DNA from: Lampris incognitus
Lineage: Eukaryota > Chordata > Actinopteri > Lampriformes > Lampridae
Length of the DNA stretch: 64,000 bases
Assembly: GCF_029633865.1 (NCBI RefSeq)
Contig: NC_079221.1
Span: 97,001 to 161,000, forward strand
Reading direction: 5' to 3'
The position numbers were made by a program, and so were the translations under genes. Below, piece after piece: positions 25,701 to 38,259 of this stretch. The notes beneath the pieces are model-generated. The model saw nothing but the letters and a program-made list of their open reading frames with translations. It had not been told where the DNA came from and did no database searches. Within the stretch, counting starts at the first letter, position 1. The number at the start of each line of letters is the position of its first letter.

Positions 25701-28700
25701 CGCACAGAGAATTCCACAGCAACAGAGACGAACTCTTCGCAGTAGCCAAGCTAACCACGGCAATGACATTTCTGATGGAAAGTACCAAGCTTCTTGGAGT
25801 GAAAGTCTTGGATAAAATTAATGGATGGATCTTTCTATGATTCGCTAAGTGTAAGGGTTTTATCAGCTCAGGCAGACAATCGCACAGAGAATACCACAGC
25901 AACAGAGACTAACTCTTCGCAGTAGCCAGCTGACCATGGCAATGGCATTTCTGATGGAAAGTACCAAGCTTCTCGGAGTGAAAGTCTCGGATGAAATTAA
26001 GGGACTGCTCTTTCTATGTTTCGCTTAGCTTAAGAGTTTTATCAGCTCAGGCAGACAATCGCACAGAGAATACCACAGCAATAGAGACGAACTCTTCGCA
26101 GTAGCCAAGCTAACCATGGCAGTGGCATTTCTGATGGAAAGTACCAAGCTTCTCGGAGTGAAAGTCTTGGATAGAATTAATGGACGGTTCTTTCTATATG
26201 TTTTGCTTAGCATAAGGATTTTTTCAGCTATGGCAGAAAATCGCACAGAGAATACCACAGCAACAGAGACTAACTCTTCGCAGTAGCCAAGCTAACCACG
26301 GCAATGGCATTTCTGATGGAAAGTACCAAGCTTCTCGGAGTGAAAGTCTTGGGTAAAATTAATGGACGGCTCTTTCTATGTTACGCTTAGCGTAAGGGAT
26401 TTATCAGCTCAGGCAGACAATCGCACAGAGAATTCCACAGCAACAGAGACGAACTCTTCGCAGTAGCCAAGCTAACCACGGCAATGACATTTCTGATGGA
26501 AAGTACCAAGCTTCTTGGAGTGAAAGTCTTGGATAAAATTAATGGATGGATCTTTCTATGATTCGCTAAGTGTAAGGGTTTTATCAGCTCAGGCAGACAA
26601 TCGCACAGAGAATACCACAGCAACAGAGACTAACTCTTCGCAGTAGCCAGCTGACCATGGCAATGGCATTTCTGATGGAAAGTACCAAGCTTCTCGGAGT
26701 GAAAGTCTCGGATGAAATTAAGGGACGGCTCTTTCTATGTTTCGCTTAGCGTAAGGGTTTTATAAGCTCAGGCAGACAATCGCACAGAGAATTCCATCGC
26801 AACAGAGACGAACTCTTCGCAGTAGCCAAGCTAACCACGGCAATGGCATTTCTGATGGAAAGTACCAAGCTTCTTGGAGTGAAAGTCTTGGATAAAATTA
26901 ATGGATGGATCTTTCCATGATTCGCTAAGTCTAAGGGTTTTATCAGCTCAGGCAGACAATCGCACAGAGAATACCACAGCAACAGAGACTAACTCTTCGC
27001 AGTAGCCAGCTGACCATGGCAATGGCATTTCTGATGGAAAGTACCAAGCTTCTCGGAGTGAAAGTCTCGGATGAAATTAAGGGACGGCTCTTTCTATGTT
27101 TCGCTTAGCTTAAGAGTTTTATCAGCTCAGGCAGACAATCGCACAGAGAATACCACAGCAACAGAGACTAACTCTTCGCAGTAGCCAGCTGACCATGGCA
27201 ATGGCATTTCTGATGGAAAGTACCAAGCTTCTCGGAGTGAAAGTCTTGGATAGAATTAATGGACGGCTCTTTTTATATGTTTCGCTTAGTGTAAGGGTTT
27301 TATCAACTCAGGCAGACAATCGCACAGCAACAGAGACTAACTCTTCACAGTAGCCAAGCTAACCACGGCAATGGCATTTCTGATGGAAAGTACCAAGCTT
27401 CTCATTGTAAGTCTTGGGTAAAATTAATGGACGGCTCTTTCTATGTTACGCTTAGCGTAAGGGATTTATCAGCTCAGGCAGACAATCGCACAGAGAATTC
27501 CACAGCAACAGAGACGAACTCTTCGCAGTAGCCAAGCTAACCACGGCAATGACATTTCTGATGGAAAGTACCAAGCTTCTTGGAGTGAAAGTCTTGGATA
27601 AAATTAATGGATGGATCTTTCTATGATTCGCTAAGTGTAAGGGTTTTATCAGCTCAGGCAGACAATCGCACAGAGAATTCCACAGCAACAGAGACGAACT
27701 CTTCGCAGTAGCCAGCTGACCATGGCAATGGCATTTCTGATGGAAAGTACCAAGCTTCTCGGAGTGAAAGTCTCGGATGAAATTAAGGGACGGCTCTTTC
27801 TATGTTTCGCTTAGCTTAAGGGTTTTATAAGCTCAGGCAGACAATCGCACAGAGAATTCCACAGCAACAGAGACGAACTCTTCGCAGTAGCCAAGCTAAC
27901 CACGGCAATGGCATTTCTGATGGAAAGTACCAAGCTTCTTGGAGTGAAAGTCTTGGATAAAATTAATGGATGGATCTTTCCATGATTCGCTAAGTGTAAG
28001 GGTTTTATCAGCTCAGGCAGACAATCGCACAGAGAATACCACAGCAACAGAGACTAACTCTTCGCAGTAGCCAGCTGACCATGGCAATGGCATTTCTGAT
28101 GGAAAGTACCAAGCTTCTCGGAGTGAAAGTCTCGGATGAAATTAAGGGACGGCTCTTTCTATGTTTCGCTTAGCTTAAGAGTTTTATCAGCTCAGGCAGA
28201 CAATCGCACAGAGAATACCACAGCAACAGAGACTAACTCTTCGCAGTAGCCAGCTGACCATGGCAATGGCATTTCTGATGGAAAGTACCAAGCTTCTCGG
28301 AGTGAAAGTCTCGGATGAAATTAAGGGACGGCTCTTTCTATGTTTCGCTTAGCGTAAGGGTTTTATAAGCTCAGGCAGACAATCGCACAGAGAATTCCAC
28401 AGCAACAGAGACGAACTCTTCGCAGTAGCCAAGCTAACCACGGCAATGGCATTTCTGATGGAAAGTACCAAGCTTCTTGGAGTGAAAGTCTTGGATAAAA
28501 TTAATGGATGGATCTTTCTATGATTCGCTAAGTCTAAGGGTTTTATCAGCTCAGGCAGACAATCGCACAGAGAATACCACAGCAACAGAGACTAACTCTT
28601 CGCAGTAGCCAGCTGACCATGGCAATGGCATTTCTGATGGAAAGTACCAAGCTTCTCGGAGTGAAAGTCTCGGATGAAATTAAGGGACGGCTCTTTTTAT

Positions 28701-29392
28701 GTTTCGCTTAGCTTAAGAGTTTTATCAGCTCAGGCAGACAATCGCACAGAGAATACCACAGCAATAGAGACGAACTCTTCGCAGTAGCCAAGCTAACCAT
28801 GGCAGTGGTATTTCTGATGGAAAGTACCAAGCTTCTCGGAGTGAAAGTCTTGGATAGAATTAATGGACGGTTCTTTCTATATGTTTTGCTTAGCATAAGG
28901 ATTTTTTCAGCTATGGCAGACAATCGCACAGAGAATACCACAGCAACAGAGACTAACTCTTCGCAGTAGCCAAGCTAACCACGGCAATGGCATTTCTGAT
29001 GGAAAGTACCAAGCTTCTCGGAGTTAAAGTCTTGGATAAAATTAATGGACGGCTCTTTCTATATGTTTCGCTTAGTGTAAGGGTTTTATCAGCTCAGGCA
29101 GACAATCGCACAGAGAATACCACAGCAACAGAGACGGTCTTCGCAGTAGCCAAGCTACCCACAGCAATGGCATTTCTGATGGAAGGACCAAGCTTCTCGA
29201 AGCGAAAGTTTTAGAGAAAATTACTGGACGGCTCTTTCTATGTTTCGCTTAGGGTAAGGGTTTCATCAGCTCAGGCAGACAATCGCACAGAGAATACCAC
29301 AGCAACAGAGACTAACTCTTCGCAGTAGCCAAGCTAACCACGGCAATGGCATTTCTGATGGATAATATTGAGCTTCTCGGAGTGAAAGTTAA
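19759..29392 (+). repeat. Homogenised monomer tract without C-blocks (about 54 copies)
   Basis: The longest uninterrupted monomer tract in the window. From about 20.9 kb the copies fall into a few recurring types: TTACGCTTAGCGTAAGG, GATTCGCTAAGTG, GCGTAAGGGTTTTATAAGC, CTTAAGAGTTTTATC, TTTTTATATG with the 12-bp deletion, and TTTTGCTTAGCATAAGG. Many are joined by a deleted junction, GTAGCCAGCTGACCATGG, instead of GTAGCCAAGCTAACCACGG. Open frames on both strands are by-products of the 180-bp period. The tract ends with the ATAATATTGAGC monomer leading into C-block 11. Confidence 0.95.
21720..28760 (+). repeat. 3,569-bp tandem duplication (20-monomer higher-order repeat, two copies)
   Basis: Landmarks recur at a constant offset of 3,569 bp: 22,097/25,666, 22,456/26,025, 22,818/26,387, 23,177/26,746, 23,883/27,452, 24,242/27,811 and 24,780/28,349. 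The order and type of about 20 monomers are the same in both copies. I noticed only a handful of differences (for example AAGTG versus AAGTC near 26,930 and 28,530). The left edge is near 21,720 and the right edge of copy two near 28,760, beyond which the TTTTGCTTAGCATAAGG type replaces the expected monomer. Confidence 0.92.
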
Positions 29393-30156
29393 GGGTTGAA
29401 TGCCCGGGCCAGCGCGTGTCACCAGAGTGCCTCCGCCAGTGCCGACTTCGAGATATCCCCAGAATTAGGGTTAGGGATGTGGATAGAGTTTGATGGATTA
29501 AGGATACGGTAAATTTGGATGTTTCTTCTTTACAATTCACCTCCCATCTTGATTAGTTTACCCTGCTTTAAGCTTGAAAAGTTATTGGTGGGGTTTAGAG
29601 TAACATAAGCTTCTTCTCTTTTTTTTGAAGTAGTCTGCTATTGCAATTTTATGTTTTTAGGGTAAGGGTTAGGACTAAGGTTTAGGTCTGGATAAAACTG
29701 GTGGATTTATGAAATGTTCCCCCTTTTTAACCCCTCAGAATGCGCTCCTTCCTCGAAGCTCCCATAAAGGAGCAAAAAAAACAAAAAAACAAAAACAAAT
29801 GTAGAATGAGGTATCCGTTAATTTTATCCAGTCCTTTCACACCGAGAAGCTCTGTACTTTGCATCAGAAATGCCAATGCAGTGGTTAGCTTGGCAACCGC
29901 CAAGACAGTCTCTGTTACTATGGTATTCTTTGTGGGATTAATTCTTAGGAGTCAAGCTAACCACAGCAATGGCATTTCTGATGGGAAATACTGAGTGTCT
30001 TGGAGCTTTAGGTTGGTATACAATTAACAGACGGCTCTTTCTACATTTTAAATGGTTGGGATAGATTTAGTATAAGGGTTTTATCTGCACAGGCAGACAG
30101 TCTCTGTTGCAGACCATAACCCTACACCAACCCTGACTGAAAAATATAGAACAAGA
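29393..30156 (+). repeat. C-block 11
   Basis: Same layout, with TTTGAAGTAGTC as in blocks 1 to 3, so it belongs to that subfamily and not to blocks 4 to 10. C-interrupted A-tract. Cassette at 29800-30112. Confidence 0.9.
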
Positions 30157-31914
30157 TGGCTCTTTCTACATGTTTCGCTTAGAGTATGGGTTTTATCAGC
30201 TGAGGCAGACAATCGCACAGAGAATACCACAGCAAAAGAGACTAACTCTTCGCAGTAGCCAAGCTAACCATGGCAATGGCATTCCTGATGGAAAGTACCA
30301 AGCTTCTCGGAGTGAAAGTCTTGGATAGAATTAATGGACCGCTCTTTCTATGTTTCGCTTAGTGTAAGGGTTTTATCAGCTCAGGAAGAATTTCGCACAG
30401 AGAATACCACAGCAACAGAGACTAACTCTTTGCAGCAGCCAAGCTAACCACGGCAATAGTATTTCTGATTTAAAGTACCAAGCTTCTCGGAGTGAAAGTT
30501 TTGGATAGAATTAATGGACGGCTCTTTTTACATCTTTCGCTTAGTGTAAGGGTTTTATCAGCTCAGGCAGACAATCGCACAGCAACAGAGACTAACTCTT
30601 CACAGTAGCCAAGCTAACCACGGCAATGGCATTTCTGATGGAAAGTACCAAGCTTCTCAGAGTGAAAGTCTTGGGTAAAATTAATGGACGGCTCTTTCTA
30701 TGTTACGCTTTGCGTAAGGGATTTATCAGCTCAGGCAGAAAATCGCACAGAGAATTCCACAGCAACAGAGACGAACTCTTCGCAATAGCCAAGCCAACCA
30801 CGGCAATGGCATTTCTGATGGAAAGTACCAAGCTTCTTGGAGTGAAAGTCTTGGATAAAATTAATGGATGGATCTTTCTATGATTCGCTAAGTGTAAGGG
30901 TTTTATCAGCTCAGGCAGACAATCGCACAGAGAATACCACAGCAACAGAGACTAACTCTTCGCAGTAGCCAGCTGACCATGGCAATGGCATTTCTGATGG
31001 AAAGTACCAAGCTTGTCGGAGTGAAAGTCTCGGATGAAATTAAGGGACGGCTCTTTCTATGTTTCGCTTAGCGTAAGGGTTTTATCAGCTCAGGCAGACA
31101 ATCGCACAGAATTCCACAGCAACAGAGACGAACTCTCTGCAGTAGCCAAGCTAACCACGCCAATAGTATTTCTGATGGAAAGTACCAAGCTTCTCGGAGT
31201 GAAAGTCTTGGATAGAATTAATGGACGGCTCTTTTTATATGTTTCGCTTAGTGTAAGGGTTTCATCAGCTCAGGCAGACAATCGCACAGCAACAGAGATT
31301 AAGTCTTCGCAGTAGCCAATGCTAACCACGGCAATGGCATTTCTGATGGAAAGTACCAAGCTTCTCAGAGTGAAAGTCTTGGATAAAATTAAGGGACGGC
31401 CCTTTCTATGTTTCGATTAGTGTAAGGGTTTTATCAGCTCAGGCAGACAATCGCACAGAGAATACCACAGCAACAGAGACGAATTCTTCGCAGTAGCCAA
31501 GCTAACCACGGCAATGGCATTTCTGATGGAAAGTACCAAGCTTCTCAGAGTGAAAGTCTTGGATAAAATTAAGGGACGGCCCTTTCTATGTTTCACTTAG
31601 TGCAAGGGTTTTATCAGCTCAGGCAGACAATCGCACAGAGAATACCACAGCAACAGAGACGAACTCTTCGCAGTAGCCAAGTTAACCACGGCAATGGCAT
31701 TTCTGATGGAAAGTACCAAGCTTCTCGGAGTGAAAGTCTTGGATAAAATTAATGGACGGCTCTTTCCATGTTTCGCTTAGTGTAAGGGTTTTATCAGCTC
31801 AGGCAGACAATCGCACAGAGAATACCACAGCAACAGAGACGAACTCTTCGCAGTAGCCAAGCTAACCACGGCAATGGCATTTCTGATGGATAATATTGAG
31901 CTTCTCGGAGTGAA
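30157..31914 (+). repeat. Satellite monomer tract (about 10 copies)
   Basis: Direct monomers. The part at 30.37-30.98 kb repeats the variant order of 1-670 and 20.17-20.95 kb. The rest includes near-identical neighbours at 31.38-31.7 kb (AAGGGACGGCCC). The junction monomer reads GGAGTGAAGGTTGAATG here, a 6-bp shortening shared only with the next unit. Confidence 0.93.
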
Positions 31915-32665
31915 GGTTGAATGCCCGGGCCAGCGCGTGTCACCAGAATGCCTCCGCCAGTGCTGGTTTAGAGATATCCCCAGAATTAGGGATGTGGATA
32001 GAGTTTGATGGATTAAGGATACGGTAAATTTGGATGTTTCTTCTTTACAATTCACCTCCCATCTTGATTAGTTTACCCTGCTTTAAGCTTGAAAAGTTAT
32101 TGGTGGGGTTTAGAGTAATATAAGCTTCTTCTCTTTTTTTCGAAGTAGTCTGCTATTGCAATTTAATGTTTTTAGGGTAAGGGTTAGGACTAAGGTTTAG
32201 GTCTGGTTAAAACTGGTGGATTTCTGAATGTTCCCCCTTTTTAACCCCTCAGAATGCGCTCCTTCCTCGAAGCTCCCATAAAGGATCAAAAAAAACAAAA
32301 CAAATGTAGAATGAGCTATCTGTTAATTTTATCCAAACCTTTCACACCGAGAAGCTCTGTACTTTCCATCAGAAACGCCACTACAGTGGTTAGCTTGGCA
32401 ACCGCCAAGACAGTCTCTGTTACTATCGTATTCTTTGTGGGATTAATTCTTAGCAGGAGTCAAGCTAACCACGGCAATGGCATTTCTGATAGGAAATACT
32501 GAGTGTCTTGGAGCTTTAGGTTTGTATACAATTAACAGATGGCTCTTTCTACATTTTAAAGGGTTGGGATAGGTTTAGTATAAGGGTTTTATCTGCACAA
32601 GCAAACAGTCTCTGTTGCTGACCAATAACCCTACACAAACCCTGACTGAAAAATGTAGAACAAGA
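31915..32665 (+). repeat. C-block 12
   Basis: Same layout, but the start of U is shorter and the telomere-like pair is reduced to a single TTAGGG. Cassette at 32304-32620 (AAGCAAACAGTC variant). Followed by ACCAATAACCC rather than ACCATAACCC. Confidence 0.9.
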
Positions 32666-33898
32666 TGGCTCTTTCTACATGTTTCGCTTAAGGTATGGGT
32701 TTTATCAGCTCAGGCAGACAATCGCACAGAGAATACCAGAGCAACAGAGACTAACTCTTCGCAGTAGCCAAGCTAACAACGGCAATGGCATTTCTGATGG
32801 AAAGTACCAAGCTCCTCGGAGTGAAAGTCTTGGATAAAATTAATGGACGGCCCTTTCTATGTTTCGCTTAGCGTAAGGGTTTTATCAGCTCAGGCAGACA
32901 ATCGCACAGAGAATTCCACAGCAACAGAGACGAACTCTTCGCAGTAGCCAAGCTAACCACGGCAATGGCATTTCTGATGGAAAGTACCAAGCTTCTCGGA
33001 GTGAAAGTCTTGGATAGAATTAATGGACGGCTCTTTTTATATGTTTCGCTTAGTGTAAGGGTTTTATCAGCTCAGGCAGACAATCGCACAGAGAATACCA
33101 CAGAAACAGAGACGAACTCTTCGCAGTAGCCAAGCTAACCACAGCAATGGCATTTCTGATGGAAGGACCAAGCTTCTCGAAGCGAAAGTTTTAGATAAAA
33201 TTACTGGACGGCTCTTTCTATAGGTTTCGCTTAGTGTAAGGGTTTTACCAGCTCAGGCAGACAATCGCACAAAGAATACCACAGCAACAGAGACGAACTC
33301 TTCGCAGTAGCCAAGCTAACCACAGCAATGGCATTTCTGATGGAAGGACCAAGCTTCTCGAAGCGAAAGTTTTAGATAAAATTACTGGACGGCTCTTTCT
33401 ATGTTTCGCTTAGGGTAAGGGTTTTATCAGCTGAGGCAGACAATCGCACAGAGAATACCACAGCAACAGAGACTAACTCTCTGCAGTAGCCAAGCTAACC
33501 ACGCCAATAGTATTTCTGATGGTAAGTACCAAGCTTCTCGGAGTGAAAGTCTTGGATAGAATTAATGGACGGCTCTTTTTATATGTTTCGCTTAGTGTAA
33601 GGGTTTCATCAGCTCAGGCAGACAATCGCACAGCAACAGAGATTAACTCTTCGCAGTAGCCAGTGCTAACCACGGCAATGGCATTTCTGATGGAAAGTAC
33701 CAAGCTTCTCAGAGTGAAAGTCTTGGATAAAATTAAGGGACGGCCCTTTCTATGTTTCGATTAGTGCAAGGGTTTTATCAGCTCAGGCAGACAATCGCAC
33801 AGAGAATACCACAGCAACAGAAACTAACTCTTCGCAGTAGCCAAGCTAACCACGGCAATGGCATTTCTGATGGATAATATTGAGCTTCTCGGAGTGAA
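32666..33898 (+). repeat. Satellite monomer tract (about 7 copies)
   Basis: Direct monomers. Several are of the GAAGGACCAAGC type with CTCGAAGCGAAAG and AATTACTGG. It ends with the shortened junction monomer. Confidence 0.93.
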
Positions 33899-34648
33899 GG
33901 TTGAATGCCCGGGCCAGCGCGTGTCACCAGAATGCCTCCGCCAGTGCTGGTTTAGAGATATCCCCAGAATTAGGGATGTGGATAGAGTTTGATGGATTAA
34001 GGATATGGTAAATTTGGATGTTTCTTCTTTACAATTCACCTCCCATCTTGATTAGTTTACCCTGCTTTAAGCTTGACAAGTTATTGGTGGGGTTTAGAGT
34101 AATAAGCTCCTCTTTTTTTGAAGTAGTCTGCTATTGCAATTTAATGTTTTTAGGGTAAGGGTTAGGACTAAGGTTTAGGTCTGGTTAAAACTGGTGGATT
34201 TCTGTAATGTTCCCCCTTTTTAACCCCTCAGAATGCGCTCCTTCCTCGAAGCTCCCATAAAGGATAAAAAAAAAAAAAAAACAACAAATGTAGAATGAGC
34301 TATCTGTTAATTTTATCCAAACCTTTCACACCGAGAAGCTCTGTACTTTCCATCAGAAACGCCACTACAGTGGTTAGCTTGGCAACCGCCAAGACAGTCT
34401 CTGTTATTATCGTATTCTTTGTGGGATTAATTCTTAGCAGGAGTCAAGCTAACCACGGCAATGGCATTTCTGATGGGAAATACTGAGTGTCTTGGAGCTT
34501 TAGGTTTGTATACAATTAACAGATGGCTCTTTCTACATTTTAAAGGGTTGGGATAGGTTTAGTATAAGGGTTTTATCTGCACAAGCAGACAGTCTCTGTT
34601 GCTGACCAATAACCCTACACAAACCCTGACTGAAAAATGTAGAACAAG
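33899..34648 (+). repeat. C-block 13 (last C-block)
   Basis: Close sister of C-block 12, about 1,984 bp away, with the same single TTAGGG. Unbroken A-tract of about 16 A. Cassette at 34289-34604. No complete C-block occurs to its right in the window. Confidence 0.9.
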
Positions 34649-37600
34649 ATGGCTCTTTCTACATGTTTCGCTTAGGGTATGGGTTTTATCAGCTCAAGCA
34701 GACAATCGCACAGAGAATACAAGAGCAACAGAGACTAACTCTTCACAGTAGCCAAGCTAACAACGGCAATGGCATTTCTGATGGAAAGTACCAAGCTCCT
34801 CGGAGTGAAGGTCTTGGATAAAATTAATGGAAATTTCTTTCTATATGTTTCGCTTAGTGTAAGGGTTTTATCAGCTCAGGCAGACAATCGCACAACAACA
34901 GAGACCAACTCTTCGCAGAAGCCAAGCTAACCACGGCAATGGCATTCCTGATGGAAAGTACCAAGCTTCTCAGAGTGAAAGTCTTGGATAAAATTAAGGG
35001 ACGGCCCTTTATGTTTCGCTTAGTGTAAGGGTTTTATCAGCTCAGGCAGGCAATCGCACAGAGAATACCACAGCAACAGAGACTAACTCTTTGCAGTAGC
35101 CAAGCTCACCACGGCAATGGCATTTCTGATGGAAAGTACCAAGCTTCTCGGAGTGAAAGTCTTGGATAGAATTAATGGAAGGCTCTTTCTATAGGTTTCG
35201 CTTAGTGTAAGGGTTTTATCTGCACAGGCAGACAGTCTCTGTTGCTGACCATAACCCTACACCAACCCTGACTGAAAAATATAGAAGATGGCTCTTTCTA
35301 CATGTTTCGCTTAGGGTATGGGTTTTATCAGCTGAGGCAGACAATCGCACAGAGAATACCACAGCAACAGAGACTAACTCTTCGCAGTAGCCAAGCTAAC
35401 CACGGCAATGGCATTTCTGATGGAAAGTACCAAGCTTCTCGGAGTGAAAGTCTTGGATAGAATTAATGGACGGCTCTTTCTATATGTTTCGCGTAGTGTA
35501 AGGGTTTTATCAGCTCAGGCAGACAATCGCACAGAGAATACCACAGCAACAGAGACTAACACTTCGCAGTAGCCAAGCTAACAACGGCAATGGCATTTCT
35601 GATGGAAAGTACCAAGCTTCTCGGAGTGAAAGTCTTGGATAAAATTAATGGACGTTTCTTTTTATATGTTTCGCTTAGTGTAAGGTTTTTATCAGCTCAG
35701 GCAGACAATCGCAAAGAGATTACCACAGCAACAGAGACCAAGTCTTCGCAATAGCCAAGCTAACCATGACAATGGCATTTGTGATGCAAAGTACCAAGCT
35801 TCTCAGAGTGAAAGTCTTGGATAAAATTAATGGACGTTTCTTTCTATAGGTTTCGCTTAGTATAAGGGTTTTATCAGCTCAGGCAGACAATCGCACAGAG
35901 AATACCACAGCAACAGAGACGAACTCTTCGCAGTAGCCAAGCTAACCACAGCAATGGCATTTCTGATGGAAGGACCAAGCTTCTCGAAGCGAAAGTTTTA
36001 GATAAAATTACTGGACGGCTCTTTCTATGTTTCGCTTAGGGTAAGGGTTTTATCAGCTCAGGCAGACAATCGCACAGAGAAAACCACAGCAACAGAGACG
36101 AACTCTTCGCAGTAGCCAAGCTAACCACGCCAATAGTATTTGATGGAAAGTACCAAGCTTCTCGGAGTGAAAGTCTTGGATAAAATTAATGGAAGTTTCT
36201 TTCTATACGTTTCGCTTAGTGTAAAGGTTTTATCAGCTCAGGCAGACAATCGCACAGAGAATACCAGAGCAACAGAGACCAACTCTTCGCAGTAGCCAAG
36301 CTAACCACGGCAATTCTGATGGAAAGTACCAAGCTTCTCGGAGTGAAAGCCTTGGATAGAATTAATGGACGGCTCTTTCTATAGGTTTCGCTTAGTGTAA
36401 GGGTTTTATCTGCACAGGCAGACAGTCTCTGTTGCTGACCATAACCGTACACCAACCCTGACTGAAAAATGTAGAACAAGATGGCTCTTTCTACATGTTT
36501 CGCTTAGTGAAAGGGTTTTATCAGCTCAGGCAGACAATCGCACAGAGAATACCAGAGCAACAGAGACTAACTCTTCGCAGTAGCCAAGCTAACCACAGAA
36601 ATGGCATTTCTGATGGAAGGACCAAGCTTCTCGAAGCGAAAGTTTAAGATAAAATTACTGGACGGCTCTTTCTATGTTTCGCTTAGGGTAAGGGTTTTAT
36701 CAGCTCAGGCAGACAATCGCACAGAGAATACCACAGCAACAGAGACGAACTCTTCGCAGTAGCCAAGCTAACCACGCCAATAGTATTTGATGGAAAGTAC
36801 CAAGCTTCTCGGAGTGAAAGTCTTGGATAAAATTAATGGAAGATTCTTTCTATATGTTTCGCTTAGTGTAAGGGTTTTATCAGCTCAGGCAGACAATCGC
36901 ACAACAGCAGAGACCAACTCTTTGCAGAAGCCAAGCTCACCACGGCAATGGCATTTCTGATGGAAAGTACCAAGCTTCTCGGAGTGAAAGTCTTGGATAG
37001 AATTAATGGACGGCTCTTTCTATAGGTTTCGCTTAGTGTAAGGGTTTTATAAGCACAGGCAGACAGTCTCTGTTGCGGACCATAACCCTACACCAACCCT
37101 GACTGAAAAATATATAACAAGATGGCTCTTCCTACATGTTTCGCTTAGGGTATGGGTTTTATCAGCTCAGGCAGACAATCGCACAGAGAACACCACAGCA
37201 ACAGAGACGAGGTCTTCGTGGTAGCCAAGCTAACCACAGCAATGGCATTTCTGATGGAAAGTACCAAGCTTATCGGAGTGAAAGTTTTGGATAACATTAA
37301 TGGACGGCTTTTCTACATATTTCGCTTAGCCTAAGGGTTTTATCAGCTCAGGCAGTCAATCGCACAGAGAATACCACAGCAACAGAATCTAACTCTTCGC
37401 AGCAGCCAAGATAACCACGGCAATGGCATTTCTGATGGAAAGTACCAAGCTTCTCGGGGTGAAAGTTTTGGATAAAATTACTGGACGGCTCTTTCTACAC
37501 TTTTCGCTTAGGGTAAGGCTTTTATCAGCTCAGGCAGACAATCGCACAAAAAAATACCGCAACAAAGAATAACTCTTACCAGTAGCCAAGCTATCCATGT

Positions 37601-38259
37601 CAAAGTCATTTCTGATGCAAAGTACTGAGCCTTTCCAACTGAAAGGTTTGGATAAAATTAACAGATTGCTCTTTCTACATCTTTCGGTTAGGGATGAGTT
37701 TGGCTAAGAGTTTTATCTGCTCAGGCAAACAAGCCATACTGACAAATACCACAGCAACAGTGACTACCTCTTCGCAGTAGCATTTCTGAACATAGATAGT
37801 TTCAGATAAACTAACGGATCGCTCTTTCTACATGTTTCGGTTGTGATAGGGCAAGGTTTTTACCTGCTCAGGCAGACAATCCCACACAGAATACTTCAGC
37901 AAGAGACTAACTCTTCGCAGTAGCCAAACTAACTATGGCAATGGCATTACCGATGCAAAGTACCAAACTTCTTAAAGTGAAAGTTTTGGTTAAAATTAAT
38001 AGATGGCTCATTCTACATGTTTCGCTTAGTTGGAAGGGTTTTATCAGCTCAGCCAAACAATCACACAGAGAATACCACAGCAACAAAGTCCAACTCTTCG
38101 CAGTAGCCAAGCTAACCACAGCAATGGCATTTCTGATGGAAAGTACCAAGCTTCTCGGAGTGAAAGTTTTAGATAACATTAATGGACGGCTCTTTCTACA
38201 TGTTTCACTTATGGTAAGGGTTTTATCTGTTCAGGCGGACAATCCCGCAGAAATACAAC
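34649..38259 (+). repeat. Monomer tract with orphan cassette ends (about 20 copies)
   Basis: Direct monomers that become more diverged to the right. Three copies run from a normal monomer (CTATAGGTTTCGCTTAGTG) straight into the right-hand end of a C cassette (GGCAGACAGTCTCTGTTGC, then CCATAACC), without U or the inverted arm: about 35,217-35,300, 36,410-36,480 and 37,050-37,130. From about 37,540 the monomers are clearly older, with many substitutions and small indels. Confidence 0.9.

Noticed and set aside
1-34648. CRISPR-like array
   Set aside because: The repeats are about 180 bp, directly adjoining, with no spacers, in a vertebrate satellite.
1-38259. Many open frames of 60-130 codons on both strands of the monomer array, such as MAFLMESTKLLGVKVLDKIN... 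and SLCDCLPELIKPL...
   Set aside because: They follow from a repeat period divisible by three. A 2-bp length difference (TATGTTT, TATATGTTT, TACATGTTT) toggles the forward frame from copy to copy, so there is no sign of selection for a protein.
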